From: Algoriphagus sp.
GTDB lineage: Bacteria > Bacteroidota > Bacteroidia > Cytophagales > Cyclobacteriaceae
Reading direction: 5' to 3'
DNA: 34,516 nt
Assembly: GCA_021298245.1 (NCBI GenBank)
Contig: JAJTDZ010000050.1
Span: forward strand, 1 to 34,516
How positions within the stretch are numbered: position 1 is the first letter of the stretch; each line of letters opens with the position of its first letter. A model generated the notes under the pieces. It saw only the letters and a program-made list of their open reading frames with translations. It did not search any database and was not told where the DNA came from. Positions 7,801 to 18,693 of this stretch are shown here, in pieces. The translations under genes and the position numbers were made by a program.

Positions 7801-8583
7801 TCAATTGCTGGCTTTTTGAAGGCCGTTTCTTTGTACAAGCTCCCCTGCCAAATTCAAATAGGCAATGGATCCTTTTCCTTCGGCATCGAAGGAAATGGCA
7901 GGTAAGCCAAAACTTGGGGATTCAGATAATCTTACACTGCGGGGGATAATGGTATCAAAGACCATTTTTTTGAAATGAAGTCTCACTTCATCAACTACCT
8001 GATTGGAAAGTCGTAGACGTACATCATACATAGTGAGTAAGATCCCTTCGATTTCTAGTTCAGGATTCAGTCGGGTTTGAATTATTTTGATGGTATTCAG
8101 TAGTTTACCTAATCCTTCCAACGCAAAGTATTCGCATTGTACCGGGATGATCACTGAATCAGCTGCCGTGAGGGCATTTATGGTGATCAGGCCCAAGGAT
8201 GGGGAACAATCGATGATGATAAAATCAAATTGATCTTTTAGGGAACCAATGACTTGTTTCATTTTCTCCTCTCGATTTTCGAGGTTGATCATTTCCACCT
8301 CGGCTCCTACCAAATCGATATGGGAGGGAACCAAGTACAGGTATTCCAACTCTGTAGACAATATGATAGAGGAGATAGGAGTTCCGTCTACCATACACTC
8401 GTAGATGCTGCTTTCTATAGACTTAGGATCGTGACCTAATCCTGAGGTGGTATTTGCTTGTGGATCGGCATCGATCACTAGGGTTTTGTATTCCAAAACT
8501 GCCAGACTGGCCGCCAGATTCATCGCAGTGGTCGTTTTTCCAACTCCACCTTTTTGGTTAGCAATGGCAATGATTTTTCCCAT
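7801..8583 (-). CDS. parA: chromosome-partitioning ATPase ParA/Soj
   Basis: ATPase that drives segregation of ParB-bound origins and often influences replication initiation. The 260-aa product has the deviant Walker A motif K-G-G-V-G-K-T-T-T at residues 11-19 with the signature first Lys, the A' motif V-I-D-A-D-P-Q-A-N near residues 37-45, and Walker B I-I-I-D-C-S-P near residue 122. The short N-terminus with no HTH marks a chromosomal (Soj) type rather than a plasmid type Ia. It is first gene of the parA-parB-DUF5683-dapB-lepB operon; the promoter should lie in 8584-8744. Confidence 0.96.
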   Translation of the reverse strand: MGKIIAIANQKGGVGKTTTAMNLAASLAVLEYKTLVIDADPQANTTSGLGHDPKSIESSIYECMVDGTPISSIILSTELEYLYLVPSHIDLVGAEVEMINLENREEKMKQVIGSLKDQFDFIIIDCSPSLGLITINALTAADSVIIPVQCEYFALEGLGKLLNTIKIIQTRLNPELEIEGILLTMYDVRLRLSNQVVDEVRLHFKKMVFDTIIPRSVRLSESPSFGLPAISFDAEGKGSIAYLNLAGELVQRNGLQKASN

Positions 8584-8744
8584 GAAATAAGCTGAGGGTA
8601 ATTAGGAATCAATATTAAGCAAAATCAGGTCCAATTTTTGGTAAATCTTGCTTTTTTTGAACACTTTAACTTGTGAAATTAAGTTAATTGAAATTTTACT
8701 CTTTTTGAGGCGGCTATCCAATTAGCTAGGCCAACATTCTATCA

Positions 8745-8772
8745 AAAAAGGAGCTTAACTAAGCTCCTTTTT
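8745..8772 (-). terminator. terminator downstream of pyrG-yidC
   Basis: Nearly perfect hairpin: a 13-bp complementary stem (8745-8757 with 8760-8772) around AGGAGCTTA, starting 3 bases past the yidC stop on the minus strand. A-runs on the left give a U-tract for minus-strand transcripts. Confidence 0.85.
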
Positions 8773-8775
8773 CTT

Positions 8776-10569
8776 TTATTTTTTCTTCTTGGCTTCCGCC
8801 ATTTTCATGGCATCTTCTAAGCGTTGTTGAAATTTGGATTTTTTCTTGTCTACATTTTTGATCTTATGCTCTTCCACTTTTTGACGGATTTTTGCATCGT
8901 CTACAAACAACTTGATCAATGCTTGTTGGCCAAAGGTGAAAATATTACCTACAAAATAGTAGAAACTTAGACCTGCAGGGAAGGAGTTGAGTACAAACAT
9001 GAACATCACCGGCATGATGTATCCCAAACTTTTCATGGGCCCAGTAGCCGCAGTCAATTGGTTGTTGAAATGGGTATACAACAGTTGAGACACCGTCATC
9101 AATAAAGTAAACAAACTTACGTGGGCTCCATAAAATGGGATGGAAAAGGGTAGCTTGATAAACTCATCGTAGGTAGATAGGTCATCTGCCCACAAGAAGG
9201 ACTCTTGCCTTAGCTCTATGGCATTAGGAAAGAAAAAGAACATGGCAAACAAAAACGGCATTTGCAGCAATAGGGGCAGGCAGCCGGAAAGCGGGCTTAC
9301 TCCAAGCTGAGAGAAGAGCTTCATTTGCTCTTGTTGCATTTTGGTAGCATCGTCACCATATTTTTCCTTCAGCTCATCAATTTCTGGTTTGATTACCCTC
9401 ATTTTTGCCATTCCGATGTAGGACTTGTACGTCAATGGAGATAGGGCAAGTTTGATGATAAAAACAATCAGAATGATGATAATTCCATAGCTATCGAAAT
9501 ACTTTTCTAAGAATTCGAATAAATGAACAACAAAATATTTGTTTACCCAGCTTACGAAGAAATACCCCATGTCCACGTTTTCTTCAAAGCCTGGCGTGAT
9601 GGATTTTAGCGTTTTGTACTGGTCAGGACCAAAATAAAAAGTAAGGCCTGCTTTTCCCTCAAGAAGAGGAACCGACAGGCTGGCCTTCATGGTTCTTACT
9701 AGGGCTGAATCCTCAGGCGTGCTTTGTGATACCTTAACTTCTTGAAATAGAGAATCTGCAATGATGCCTGAAGTGAAAAACCGTTGACTAAATCCAATCC
9801 ATTTCACTGAACCAGCCACTTCTGCTTCCTCGGGATCATCACTTGCACTCAAGTAGTCGTAGCTACCATCAGCTAAATAATAATTGACCTGCGTTTTTCT
9901 TCTTGACTCGGCGAGATCCTTTTCTTGCGATTTGATTTGATCTTCCCAGTTGATTTTCACTTCTTTTCCCGTGATAATTCCTTGAAATCTTTCTATTTCA
10001 AAGGTTTTATGCACTTCATAGCTACCCGCTGCTAAGCTATATTTCAGCAAAATTTGTCCAGCTTCGTTTCCTGATTTTAGGGTAAGTACTTGCTGAGTAA
10101 CTCCATTTACCTCCTCGTTTTTCAGGGTAGGGGTGAAGTAAAAAGCATCCAATTCTTTCGCTCCTAGACGAGTATCAAAAGAAAAATTCATTTGGGTATG
10201 AGCACTATCTACCAAGACCACTGGATCGCCTTTCCAGCTCTTGTACTCCTTAAGAATTACTTCCTTGATTTGTCCCCCTTTGGAAGAAACAGTGATTTTT
10301 AGCACGTCATTTTCTAAGAGAATCTCTTTTTCTTCCCCTAGGGTTAGCGGAGCCAATTCTCCAAAGGAAGACATGCGTTGTGCATCCACGAGGCTGTCGG
10401 GGACAGACAAAACTTGGGAGGCAGTATCCGAATTAGTTTTTTCTTGACTTTCTTGTGCGGTCACTACTTCTTGAGTCTCTGGGACTTCCGGAGCACTTGC
10501 AAAGAAAAAGGAGTAAACCAAAATGACGGCGGCAAATAGGATCAGTCCTGTTGCTTGATTTTTATCCAT
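8776..10569 (-). CDS. yidC: membrane protein insertase YidC
   Basis: Inserts and folds inner-membrane proteins, alone or with SecYEG. The 597-aa product has an N-terminal membrane helix (about residues 7-25), then a Ser/Thr/Gln-rich linker and a large periplasmic beta-sandwich domain (about 60-340). The insertase core with five membrane segments follows, including the S-P-L-T-Y-K-S-Y-I-G-M-A-K-M cytoplasmic hairpin region and G-C-L-P-L-L-L-Q-M-P. The basic tail is rich in Lys and ends K-K-K-K, as expected for ribosome contact. It is 20 bases downstream of pyrG and followed by a terminator, so pyrG-yidC is a two-gene operon. Confidence 0.97.
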   Translation of the reverse strand: MDKNQATGLILFAAVILVYSFFFASAPEVPETQEVVTAQESQEKTNSDTASQVLSVPDSLVDAQRMSSFGELAPLTLGEEKEILLENDVLKITVSSKGGQIKEVILKEYKSWKGDPVVLVDSAHTQMNFSFDTRLGAKELDAFYFTPTLKNEEVNGVTQQVLTLKSGNEAGQILLKYSLAAGSYEVHKTFEIERFQGIITGKEVKINWEDQIKSQEKDLAESRRKTQVNYYLADGSYDYLSASDDPEEAEVAGSVKWIGFSQRFFTSGIIADSLFQEVKVSQSTPEDSALVRTMKASLSVPLLEGKAGLTFYFGPDQYKTLKSITPGFEENVDMGYFFVSWVNKYFVVHLFEFLEKYFDSYGIIIILIVFIIKLALSPLTYKSYIGMAKMRVIKPEIDELKEKYGDDATKMQQEQMKLFSQLGVSPLSGCLPLLLQMPFLFAMFFFFPNAIELRQESFLWADDLSTYDEFIKLPFSIPFYGAHVSLFTLLMTVSQLLYTHFNNQLTAATGPMKSLGYIMPVMFMFVLNSFPAGLSFYYFVGNIFTFGQQALIKLFVDDAKIRQKVEEHKIKNVDKKKSKFQQRLEDAMKMAEAKKKK

Positions 10570-10589
10570 GGTTGGTAGAATTGCCTGGG

Positions 10590-12954
<2,365 letters not shown>

Positions 12955-13359
12955 ATGAGAGAACTTATTAAAGAATCCCTAGTAGATCTTAGAAGATCAG
13001 ATGGGTTTATCTATGTTACTGCTGAAGGTAAAAAAATTGACCTTCATGAAGCAGCATCCCGAGGAATTGCCGTGACTCCTGTTAATCCTAAAGATGGGGT
13101 AATTAAAAAATTGGAATCTGCAGGCATGTTTTTGACCGATTCTAAATTCTTAGCTGAACTCAACGAATTGATTGCTGCTTTGAATGGAGGATCTGTAGCT
13201 AAAGGAGAAGGAAAAAGAAGAACTTTCTCTGGAAGCGAAAAAGTAAAAATCCTAGAAGAATGGAAAAAAGTGGAAGCTGCAGGTAAGAAGACCAAAGCTG
13301 CATTCGCTAGAGAAGTAGGAGTTGGGTACCAAACTTTTATCAACTGGCTTAAGGGATAA
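12955..13359 (+). CDS. lone helix-turn-helix protein, 134 aa
   Basis: I do not recognise the full protein. Residues about 1-75 form a small mixed domain (I-Y-V-T-A-E-G-K-K-I-D-L-H-E-A-A followed by V-K-P-like loops and a Leu-rich helix). A Gly/Lys-rich linker follows, and residues about 87-134 form a basic helix-turn-helix of the Psq/transposase-OrfA type: R-R-T-F-S-G-S-E-K-V-K-I-L-E-E-W, then A-F-A-R-E-V-G-V and Y-Q-T-F-I-N-W-L-K. No transposase catalytic gene or terminal repeat lies nearby. It stands alone after a 600-base AT-rich region and ends at an excellent terminator, so it seems an independently controlled gene. A DNA-binding regulator, possibly domesticated from a transposase subunit, is the best inference. 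Confidence 0.75.
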   Translation: MRELIKESLVDLRRSDGFIYVTAEGKKIDLHEAASRGIAVTPVNPKDGVIKKLESAGMFLTDSKFLAELNELIAALNGGSVAKGEGKRRTFSGSEKVKILEEWKKVEAAGKKTKAAFAREVGVGYQTFINWLKG

Positions 13360-13381
13360 TTGGTTTCCCTGAAAACGTAAT

Positions 13382-13409
13382 AAAGGACAGCGAAAGCTGT
13401 CCTTTTTTT
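13382..13409 (+). terminator. strong intrinsic terminator after the HTH gene
   Basis: A perfect 10-bp stem (13382-13391 with 13396-13405) is capped by a GAAA tetraloop, with an unbroken T-run to 13409. It starts 22 bases after the HTH gene stop. Confidence 0.92.
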
Positions 13410-13520
13410 ATTCTTTTTCCACTGGAATTACACCTTATTTAGGCCTCCTTCCAATATACTTGAGGGGAGAGATGCTAAGGAATGATTTTGGTCCTTGGTA
13501 GTCTAGCAAGATAATCTGTT

Positions 13521-13528
13521 TATTTTTG
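13521..13528 (+). promoter_or_regulatory. -7 box upstream of the YrdC-like/cca operon
   Basis: TATTTTTG matches TAnnTTTG exactly and lies 16 bases before the ATG at 13545. A TTG at 13495-13497 is a possible upstream element, though its 23-base spacing is longer than the usual 19-21. Confidence 0.4.
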
Positions 13529-13544
13529 TGTCATCACAAGACTC

Positions 13545-14019
13545 ATGCTCAATACCTCTGAAATACTAGGATTCCTTAAAGCCAATGGCATCGTTTTCCT
13601 CAAGGAAGGCAACGGTAGGGTGTTTTCTTTAAAAAAAAATATCATTTATCGATGCAGAAGAGCAGGAGGGAGGGATCTATTTACTTTTTGACTTATTTCA
13701 AATTCGTTCCCTTTGCGTTCCTTTTTCTGAAGTTTCCTTGGATATTGTGGATTTTGCCTCCAAGCCTACTATTTATCAAAGTCCTTCCAATTCTTTACTT
13801 CCCAAAGGAGCCAGCCATGAGGGAATGGTTCGCTTTTCCCTTATCCGTGAGCCAGCTTGGAACAAACTTTTATATCAATATTCCCAACCTGTCTTGTTCC
13901 ATGAAGTCAAGGGGCAAGAAGAAGATTTTCTGACGAGTTTGTATTTTCCCTTGTTTAGCCCCAGCGTAAAAGAACTTTTTTTAGGTCCAGAAGGTGAGGT
14001 AAAAATCATAAAAGCATGA
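13545..14019 (+). pseudogene. frameshifted YrdC/Sua5-like gene
   Basis: Two reading frames join at a run of nine A (13631-13639). Reading from the ATG at 13545 gives 32 plausible residues and then hits a stop at 13690. Removing one A continues smoothly (S-L-K-K-I-S-F-I-D-A-E-E) to a TGA at 14017-14019, giving about 157 aa. The restored product aligns by eye to threonylcarbamoyl-AMP synthase-like YrdC proteins: G-I-V-F-L at the start, D-I-V-D-F-A-S-K-P-T-I-Y in the middle, and the ending G-E-V-K-I-I-K. It lacks the Y-P-T-D-T nucleotide motif and the S-A-N motif and is about 30 residues short, so even the restored form is unlikely to be the tRNA t6A enzyme. Its TGA overlaps the cca ATG (ATGA), which shows long-standing coupling. 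Sequencing error, decay or slippage at A9 are all possible. Confidence 0.55.
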
Positions 14020-15434
14020 ATCTGAAAGCCCAGCTGGATCAACATGAGATTTTTGCCCAAGTAGCTGCTGTTGCCTCTAAGCTTGGATTGGAAACCTACT
14101 TGGTGGGTGGTTATGTGCGTGACCTACTGTTAAACAGACCGAGCAAGGACATAGACTTTACCTGTGTGGGTAGTGGAATTTTACTTGCTCAGGAGGTAGC
14201 TAAGTCTTTTTCCGAGCATGTACCCCTTACCGTTTTTAAGAATTTTGGAACGGCCATGCTCAAGCTGCATGACTGGGAACTTGAATTTGTCGGGGCAAGG
14301 AAAGAGTCTTACCGCTTGGAATCCCGCAAGCCAATCGTGGAGGACGGCACCTTGTTGGAAGATTTGGAACGAAGGGATTTCACCATCAATGCCATGGCCA
14401 TTTCCCTAAATTCAAGCAATTACGGAGATCTAGTTGATCCTTTTGGGGGAACAAAGGATTTGAAGTCCAAGCAGATAAAAACACCTTTGCAGGCTGGTAT
14501 TACTTTTTCGGATGATCCCTTGCGGATGATGCGTGCGGTGAGATTTGCCGCCCAACTCCAATTTGATATTGAGGCAGATACTTTCTACGCACTGAGTAAG
14601 CATGCTTCTAGGCTTAAAATTATTTCAGAAGAGAGAATTATTGATGAGTTGAATAAAATTCTACTTACCAAAACGCCTTCCTATGGTTTCAAGCTTTTGT
14701 TTGCATCCAAACTCTTGCACGAGTTTTTTCCGGAGATGGTCGCCCTGCAAGGGGTGGATTCTGTAGACGATAAATCTCATAAAGATAATTTTTATCATAC
14801 GCTTCAAGTACTTGACAACGTATGCCAGTATTCAGAAAGCCTCTGGCTTCGATGGGCAGCAGTATTGCATGATATTGCCAAGCCGGCCACAAAAAGATTT
14901 CATCCCTCTATAGGATGGACCTTTCATGGACACGAAGACAAGGGGGCTCGAATGACACCTGCCATTTTCAAACGACTTAAATTACCTTTGGACGAACGCA
15001 TGAAGTACGTACAAAAATTAGTACGCCTCCACCTTAGGCCTATAGCCCTTGTTAAGGAGGAGGTTACCGATTCGGCCTTGAGAAGGCTCCTGTTTGATGC
15101 TGGAGACGATATAGAGGATTTGATGATGCTATGTAGAGCAGATATTACTTCCAAAAACAATAAGAAGGTTCAAAAATATTTAGACAACTTTGCGCGAGTA
15201 GAGCAGAAGCTCCACGAGGTAGAACAAAAAGATCAAGTCCGAAATTTTCAACCCCCTATTAGTGGTGAAGAAATCATGATAACTTTCGGAATCTCTCCAT
15301 CAAAAATTGTTGGAGAATTAAAAGAAGAAATCAAAGAAGCTATATTGGAAGGCAGAATACAAAATAATTCCGAAGAAGCACGAGGCTTGATGCTACAACT
15401 CGCAAAGGAAAAAGGCTTACATCCCATTACCTAA
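14016..15434 (+). CDS. cca: CCA tRNA nucleotidyltransferase with HD domain
   Basis: Adds or repairs the CCA end of tRNAs. The 472-aa product has the class II nucleotidyltransferase head L-V-G-G-Y-V-R-D at residues 29-36, with the metal-binding D-I-D at 45-47. The R-R-D-F-T-I-N-A-M-A motif lies near residues 128-137, and the R-M-M-R-A-V-R-F-A region is the basis for tRNA/nucleotide recognition. Residues about 250-385 form an HD phosphohydrolase domain with a conserved H-D-I-A-K-P near residue 288. Such HD domains can carry 2',3'-cyclic phosphodiesterase or phosphatase activity. The start overlaps the upstream YrdC-like gene by ATGA. It is followed after 21 bases by the frameshifted TPR gene. 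Confidence 0.95.
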   Translation: MNLKAQLDQHEIFAQVAAVASKLGLETYLVGGYVRDLLLNRPSKDIDFTCVGSGILLAQEVAKSFSEHVPLTVFKNFGTAMLKLHDWELEFVGARKESYRLESRKPIVEDGTLLEDLERRDFTINAMAISLNSSNYGDLVDPFGGTKDLKSKQIKTPLQAGITFSDDPLRMMRAVRFAAQLQFDIEADTFYALSKHASRLKIISEERIIDELNKILLTKTPSYGFKLLFASKLLHEFFPEMVALQGVDSVDDKSHKDNFYHTLQVLDNVCQYSESLWLRWAAVLHDIAKPATKRFHPSIGWTFHGHEDKGARMTPAIFKRLKLPLDERMKYVQKLVRLHLRPIALVKEEVTDSALRRLLFDAGDDIEDLMMLCRADITSKNNKKVQKYLDNFARVEQKLHEVEQKDQVRNFQPPISGEEIMITFGISPSKIVGELKEEIKEAILEGRIQNNSEEARGLMLQLAKEKGLHPIT

Positions 15435-15455
15435 CCCCAACTATTCCTCATTTCT

Positions 15456-16165
15456 ATGAAACAGTTTCTAATATTCTTTTGTCTCTTATTGGCCTGTATG
15501 AGCCAATCCTTGGCGCAAACGGCCTCTGATTCTATTCCTAAGTTTGATCCTAAGGTAAAAAGTGCGTTGAACATGTCAGATCAGATGGCCTACCAGGCAG
15601 CGCTTCGTTACAGCGACTTGCAGATCGCCAAAATCAAATTGTACGACCTCATGGTGAGAAATCCGGAAGATCTTCGTTACATGGAGGCTTTAGGTAGTTT
15701 GTACTTTGAAGCGGGTCAAAATGCCTCAGCAGCACTAGTAGCCATGGACCTCTTGAAAATTAATGATAAAACACAGGGGCATTGGAAATTGCTGCCTATG
15801 CTTTGGAGCAATTGGGCGCTTTTGATCGAGCACTACCTTATTATGAAAGTTTGCACCTGTTGACAGGTGATAATTTTAGTCTCTACAAATCCGCCTACTT
15901 GCAATACTCGCTCAAGCGCTATGCAGAGGCCTTGAATTCCTTGACCATGTTGATCAAAAACACCAAGGCTGATGAAAAAATTGGATTTTCTATTTCAGAT
16001 ACGGAAACCCAACAAGTGGACATGAAAGCCGCAGCACTCAACCTTCGAGGCTTGGTGTACTTAGATCAAAATTCAAAAACGGAAGCCAAGGCTTCCTTTA
16101 CCGAGGCCCTAGCGATAGATCCCAATTTTACTCAGGCCAAAGAAAATCTTGCGAAGTCCAATTAA
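15456..16165 (+). pseudogene. frameshifted exported TPR protein
   Basis: From the ATG at 15456 the product starts with a clear signal peptide (residues 1-21, hydrophobic core F-L-I-F-F-C-L-L-L-A, cut near S-L-A-Q) followed by TPR-like helices, then breaks into unlike sequence and stops at 15863. A second frame, from about 15779, continues the helices (L-E-I-A-A-Y-A-L-E-Q-L-G-A-F-D-R-A-L-P-Y-Y) to a TAA at 16165. The join is at the G-run 15776-15779: one more G would give T-Q-G-A-L-E-I in one frame and a protein of about 236 aa. At least four TPR units are visible (A-A-L-R-Y-S-D, A-F-D-R-A-L-P-Y-Y, R-Y-A-E-A-L, T-E-A-K-A-S-F-T-E-A-L-A-I-D-P). The periplasmic role is unknown. Sequencing error or true loss cannot be told apart here. 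Confidence 0.7.
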
Positions 16166-16180
16166 GTCAGCTTTGCTAAA

Positions 16181-16211
16181 AAAAATACCGGAGTTGCTCC
16201 GGTATTTTTTT
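16181..16211 (+). terminator. terminator after the cca-TPR operon
   Basis: A 13-bp stem (16181-16193 with 16197-16209, core ATACCGGAG) with a three-base loop is followed by a T-run to 16211. A-rich on the left too, so it can also act on minus-strand transcripts coming from the S41 protease gene, though that gene ends 82 bases away. Confidence 0.9.
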
Positions 16212-16292
16212 GCCCTTAGCTTTTCTAGCTTTTATTATTTTTTTCTAGAATCTAAGTTGAAAGAGTCCTATTGATAACTTTAGCACCTTCTT

Positions 16293-17690
16293 CTAATTCT
16301 CGGATAAATTTTCTATCATGACTCCAGTTCTTGGCTTACTGTCCAAGGTGCTGGCTAAGTCAACTCGATCGAGTTGTTGAAACTTATTGCCGGATGGAAT
16401 CCCCGTAATTTTTTCAATGGCTTTCCGAAGCAGTAGTTCTGTGACATCACCTAGGGGTCTCAATCGTTCTTGACTTTCTTTGACTTCTAGATTTGGAACA
16501 AATCCTGTGGTATAATCTGACTGATCTAGGCTATTGAAACTTCTAGAGACTATGGGTAAAATTCCATACTTATTGTTTTTATTTTCCTCGTCTTCGAAGG
16601 GTACCGAGCCCACGTTTTTTCCTGTAGTCTTATCCCCAATTAAAAAGACATCCATATAAGGCTTTAATCCATTGATAATCAACTCTGAAGCCGAAGCGGT
16701 ACGGGCAGAGGTAAGCACATAGACCCGATTATTTTTTAAGATTCTTCCTAAGTTTTCAGCCTTGGCTTTGAAGGGGGTTTGCACATTTTTCAGGTTGTCA
16801 AACTGCATCAAATAGCTATTATATCTGGTTTTGGAAAAAATATCGCTGGTGGTAACTGCAGGTGCGATAAGGCTAGCAAGATTGACAGCGGAAGACACGT
16901 AACCTCCTCCATTGTAGCGAAAATCCAAGATCAAATGTTGAATTCCCTTAGCTTTCATATCCGCAAAAATCCCGTCCATTTCTAAGTCATAAGCGGTGCT
17001 GTTGTTTCCAGGTCCAGGAGCAAAAAAATGGTACACTACATACCCAATTTTTTCTCCTTGGATGGTATATACGGTATCTAGGAAGTTTGGATTTTCGGCC
17101 AGCTCTATGGGGGTAAGAGAAATTTCTCCCTTAGGTTCAAAGTTGCCATTTTGTGCATTGAATCTGGTCGTGGTAATGGTATGTGGCTTTTCAATTAAGC
17201 CCAATTGTACCTTATAGTTGTCTAAGGTGAGCTGAGTCCCATTGATTCGGGTGATGTAATCGCCTCTTCTGAGGTCCGTATTTGCAGCGGGACTATTTTT
17301 TTTGATGTAGGTAATTTCTGCAATCACATTGGAATTGGAGGCACTCTCTCGGTAGAGGGTAAACTCATAGCCTGCTTCCAAGTTGATTCCGCTGAGGGAA
17401 TTCATCAGGGCTTTGTAATCTGGATAGATTACCGAAAACCTGTCTGTAGGCCGATTGAGCAGGGATTCAAAATAATCAGAAGGATCAGAAGTAGTAGCGA
17501 TGGGGGTTCGCATCTCGGGAAGCCAGAGATACACTTCCTTCATCACCTTGTAGATCCAATTGTTGATCGCAATGTTGGGATTGGGCTCTTCTTTTACATC
17601 AGGAAGGGTATCCTCCTCTTCCTTACACCCCAACAGCCCCCCTAGCAGGATACCCAGGAAGAGCAGAAAAAATAGGGATTTCTTTTTCAT
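16293..17690 (-). CDS. S41 family peptidase, lipoprotein
   Basis: C-terminal-processing-type protease anchored as a lipoprotein. A signal peptide with lipobox L-L-G-C gives acylated Cys22. A helical N-terminal region follows to about residue 100, then a PDZ domain (about residues 105-185; S-P-A-A-N-T-D-L-R-R-G-D-Y-I-T-R-I-N-G). The S41 domain has D-F-R-Y-N-G-G-G near 256-263, the catalytic Ser333 in T-A-S-A-S-E and Lys358 in T-T-G-K-N. The Ser-Lys gap of 25 equals that of known tail-specific proteases. At 465 aa it resembles the outer-membrane-linked S41 lipoproteins of Bacteroidota. Substrates unknown. 69 bases separate it from ftsE upstream, so it may be part of the fsa-orf-ftsE transcript. 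Confidence 0.92.
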   Translation of the reverse strand: MKKKSLFFLLFLGILLGGLLGCKEEEDTLPDVKEEPNPNIAINNWIYKVMKEVYLWLPEMRTPIATTSDPSDYFESLLNRPTDRFSVIYPDYKALMNSLSGINLEAGYEFTLYRESASNSNVIAEITYIKKNSPAANTDLRRGDYITRINGTQLTLDNYKVQLGLIEKPHTITTTRFNAQNGNFEPKGEISLTPIELAENPNFLDTVYTIQGEKIGYVVYHFFAPGPGNNSTAYDLEMDGIFADMKAKGIQHLILDFRYNGGGYVSSAVNLASLIAPAVTTSDIFSKTRYNSYLMQFDNLKNVQTPFKAKAENLGRILKNNRVYVLTSARTASASELIINGLKPYMDVFLIGDKTTGKNVGSVPFEDEENKNNKYGILPIVSRSFNSLDQSDYTTGFVPNLEVKESQERLRPLGDVTELLLRKAIEKITGIPSGNKFQQLDRVDLASTLDSKPRTGVMIENLSEN

Positions 17691-17759
17691 ACATTTTCTT
17701 TATAATGGACTTAAACGAAAATTTCCATGAAAAGGTTAATAGTGCCTTGATATTCCGGT

Positions 17760-18464
17760 CTAGGAACTGAAAGACACATCATGAACCTGACTATCCAGCA
17801 GACGCCCCTTTTCACATTTCAATACCCGGTAAGGATATTTTCTAAGTAATTCGTGGTTATGGGTGGCCATCAAGATGGCGGTTCCCTGCTTGTTGATCTC
17901 TTGGAAAAGCTTGAATATACCATCGGCCACATCGGGATCAAGATTTCCGGTAGGTTCGTCAGCCAACAAAATGGATGGTTTATTCAGGAGGGCTCTTGCA
18001 ATGACCACGCGCTGTTGTTCTCCCCCAGAAAGTTGGTGTGGCATTTTTCCAAGTGCATCACTTAAGCCCACTTGGAGCAGTACGTCGTTGATTCTTTCTT
18101 TGATCAAAAGGAGATCTGTCCATCCCGTTGCTTTCAATACAAAGGAGAGATTTTCGCTGATGGAGCGATCGGTAAAGAGTTGAAAATCTTGAAAGATGAT
18201 TCCAATTTTTCTTCTCAAGAAGGGGACTTCCTTGCTTTTGATTTCAGTCAGGGAATAGCCCACTACTTCTCCCATTCCTGAGGAAAGGGGGAGGTCGGCG
18301 TAAAGGGTCTTGAGTAAAGAGCTTTTTCCACTGCCCGTTCTACCAATGAGAAAAACAAATTCGTGTTGTTCTATGGAAAAATTTACCTCGCTTAATACAG
18401 CGGTTTCTCCTTGGTAAATGGTAGCCTGTGTCATTGACAATACAGGAAGGGTACTGAAATCCAT
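17760..18464 (-). CDS. ftsE: cell-division ABC ATPase FtsE
   Basis: ATPase of the FtsEX complex, which controls peptidoglycan amidases at the division septum. The 234-aa product has Walker A G-R-T-G-S-G-K-S-S at residues 41-49, the Q-loop F-Q-D-F-Q-L near 91-96, the signature L-S-G-G-E-Q-Q-R near 144-151, Walker B I-L-L-A-D-E-P-T-G and the D-loop N-L-D-P-D, and the switch H in A-T-H-N-H. The F-Q-D-F-Q-L-F-x-D-R and P-H-Q-L-S-G-G-E-Q-Q-R patterns favour FtsE over lipoprotein exporters (LolD). No ftsX is adjacent; in Bacteroidota ftsE and ftsX are commonly unlinked, as I recall. Only 4 bases follow the small gene upstream. Confidence 0.88.
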   Translation of the reverse strand: MDFSTLPVLSMTQATIYQGETAVLSEVNFSIEQHEFVFLIGRTGSGKSSLLKTLYADLPLSSGMGEVVGYSLTEIKSKEVPFLRRKIGIIFQDFQLFTDRSISENLSFVLKATGWTDLLLIKERINDVLLQVGLSDALGKMPHQLSGGEQQRVVIARALLNKPSILLADEPTGNLDPDVADGIFKLFQEINKQGTAILMATHNHELLRKYPYRVLKCEKGRLLDSQVHDVSFSS

Positions 18465-18468
18465 AGGT

Positions 18469-18672
18469 TTACAAGTCTAATTTTTGCAGTTTACCAAAAG
18501 GAAGGTTTTGGATCAGTTTTTCCAACTGCTCTTCCTTACCTTCCAATCCAAATTTTTCTACGCTTTTTAACGGGCGATCAGCCCTAAAATAAGCTACCAG
18601 CACGAAATTCTCATCCCGTATTTGAATGTAATCTGGAATTTTTGCCTTTCCTTTTACTTTGATGATGTACAT
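18469..18672 (-). CDS. small conserved hypothetical, 67 aa
   Basis: Unknown function. The product is a short soluble protein: a beta-rich first half (Y-I-I-K-V-K-G, Y-I-Q-I-R-D-E-N-F-V-L-V-A-Y-F) and a helical second half with Lys and Leu (E-E-Q-L-E-K-L-I-Q-N-L). It has no signal peptide or Cys. It sits tightly between fsa (21 bases upstream) and ftsE (4 bases downstream) in one transcript. I recall a similar small gene beside ftsE in related genomes, but cannot confirm it. Confidence 0.75.
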   Translation of the reverse strand: MYIIKVKGKAKIPDYIQIRDENFVLVAYFRADRPLKSVEKFGLEGKEEQLEKLIQNLPFGKLQKLDL

Positions 18673-18693
18673 GCGATGCTGTGCTTTGGTATA

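Noticed and set aside
8666..8687. Inverted TTAACTT/AAGTTAA upstream of parA as a parS or operator
   Set aside because: Too short and AT-rich to tell from chance; noted only with the TTAAGTTAA repeat.
12955..13359. HTH gene as part of an insertion sequence
   Set aside because: No transposase catalytic gene, terminal inverted repeats or target duplication were seen around it.
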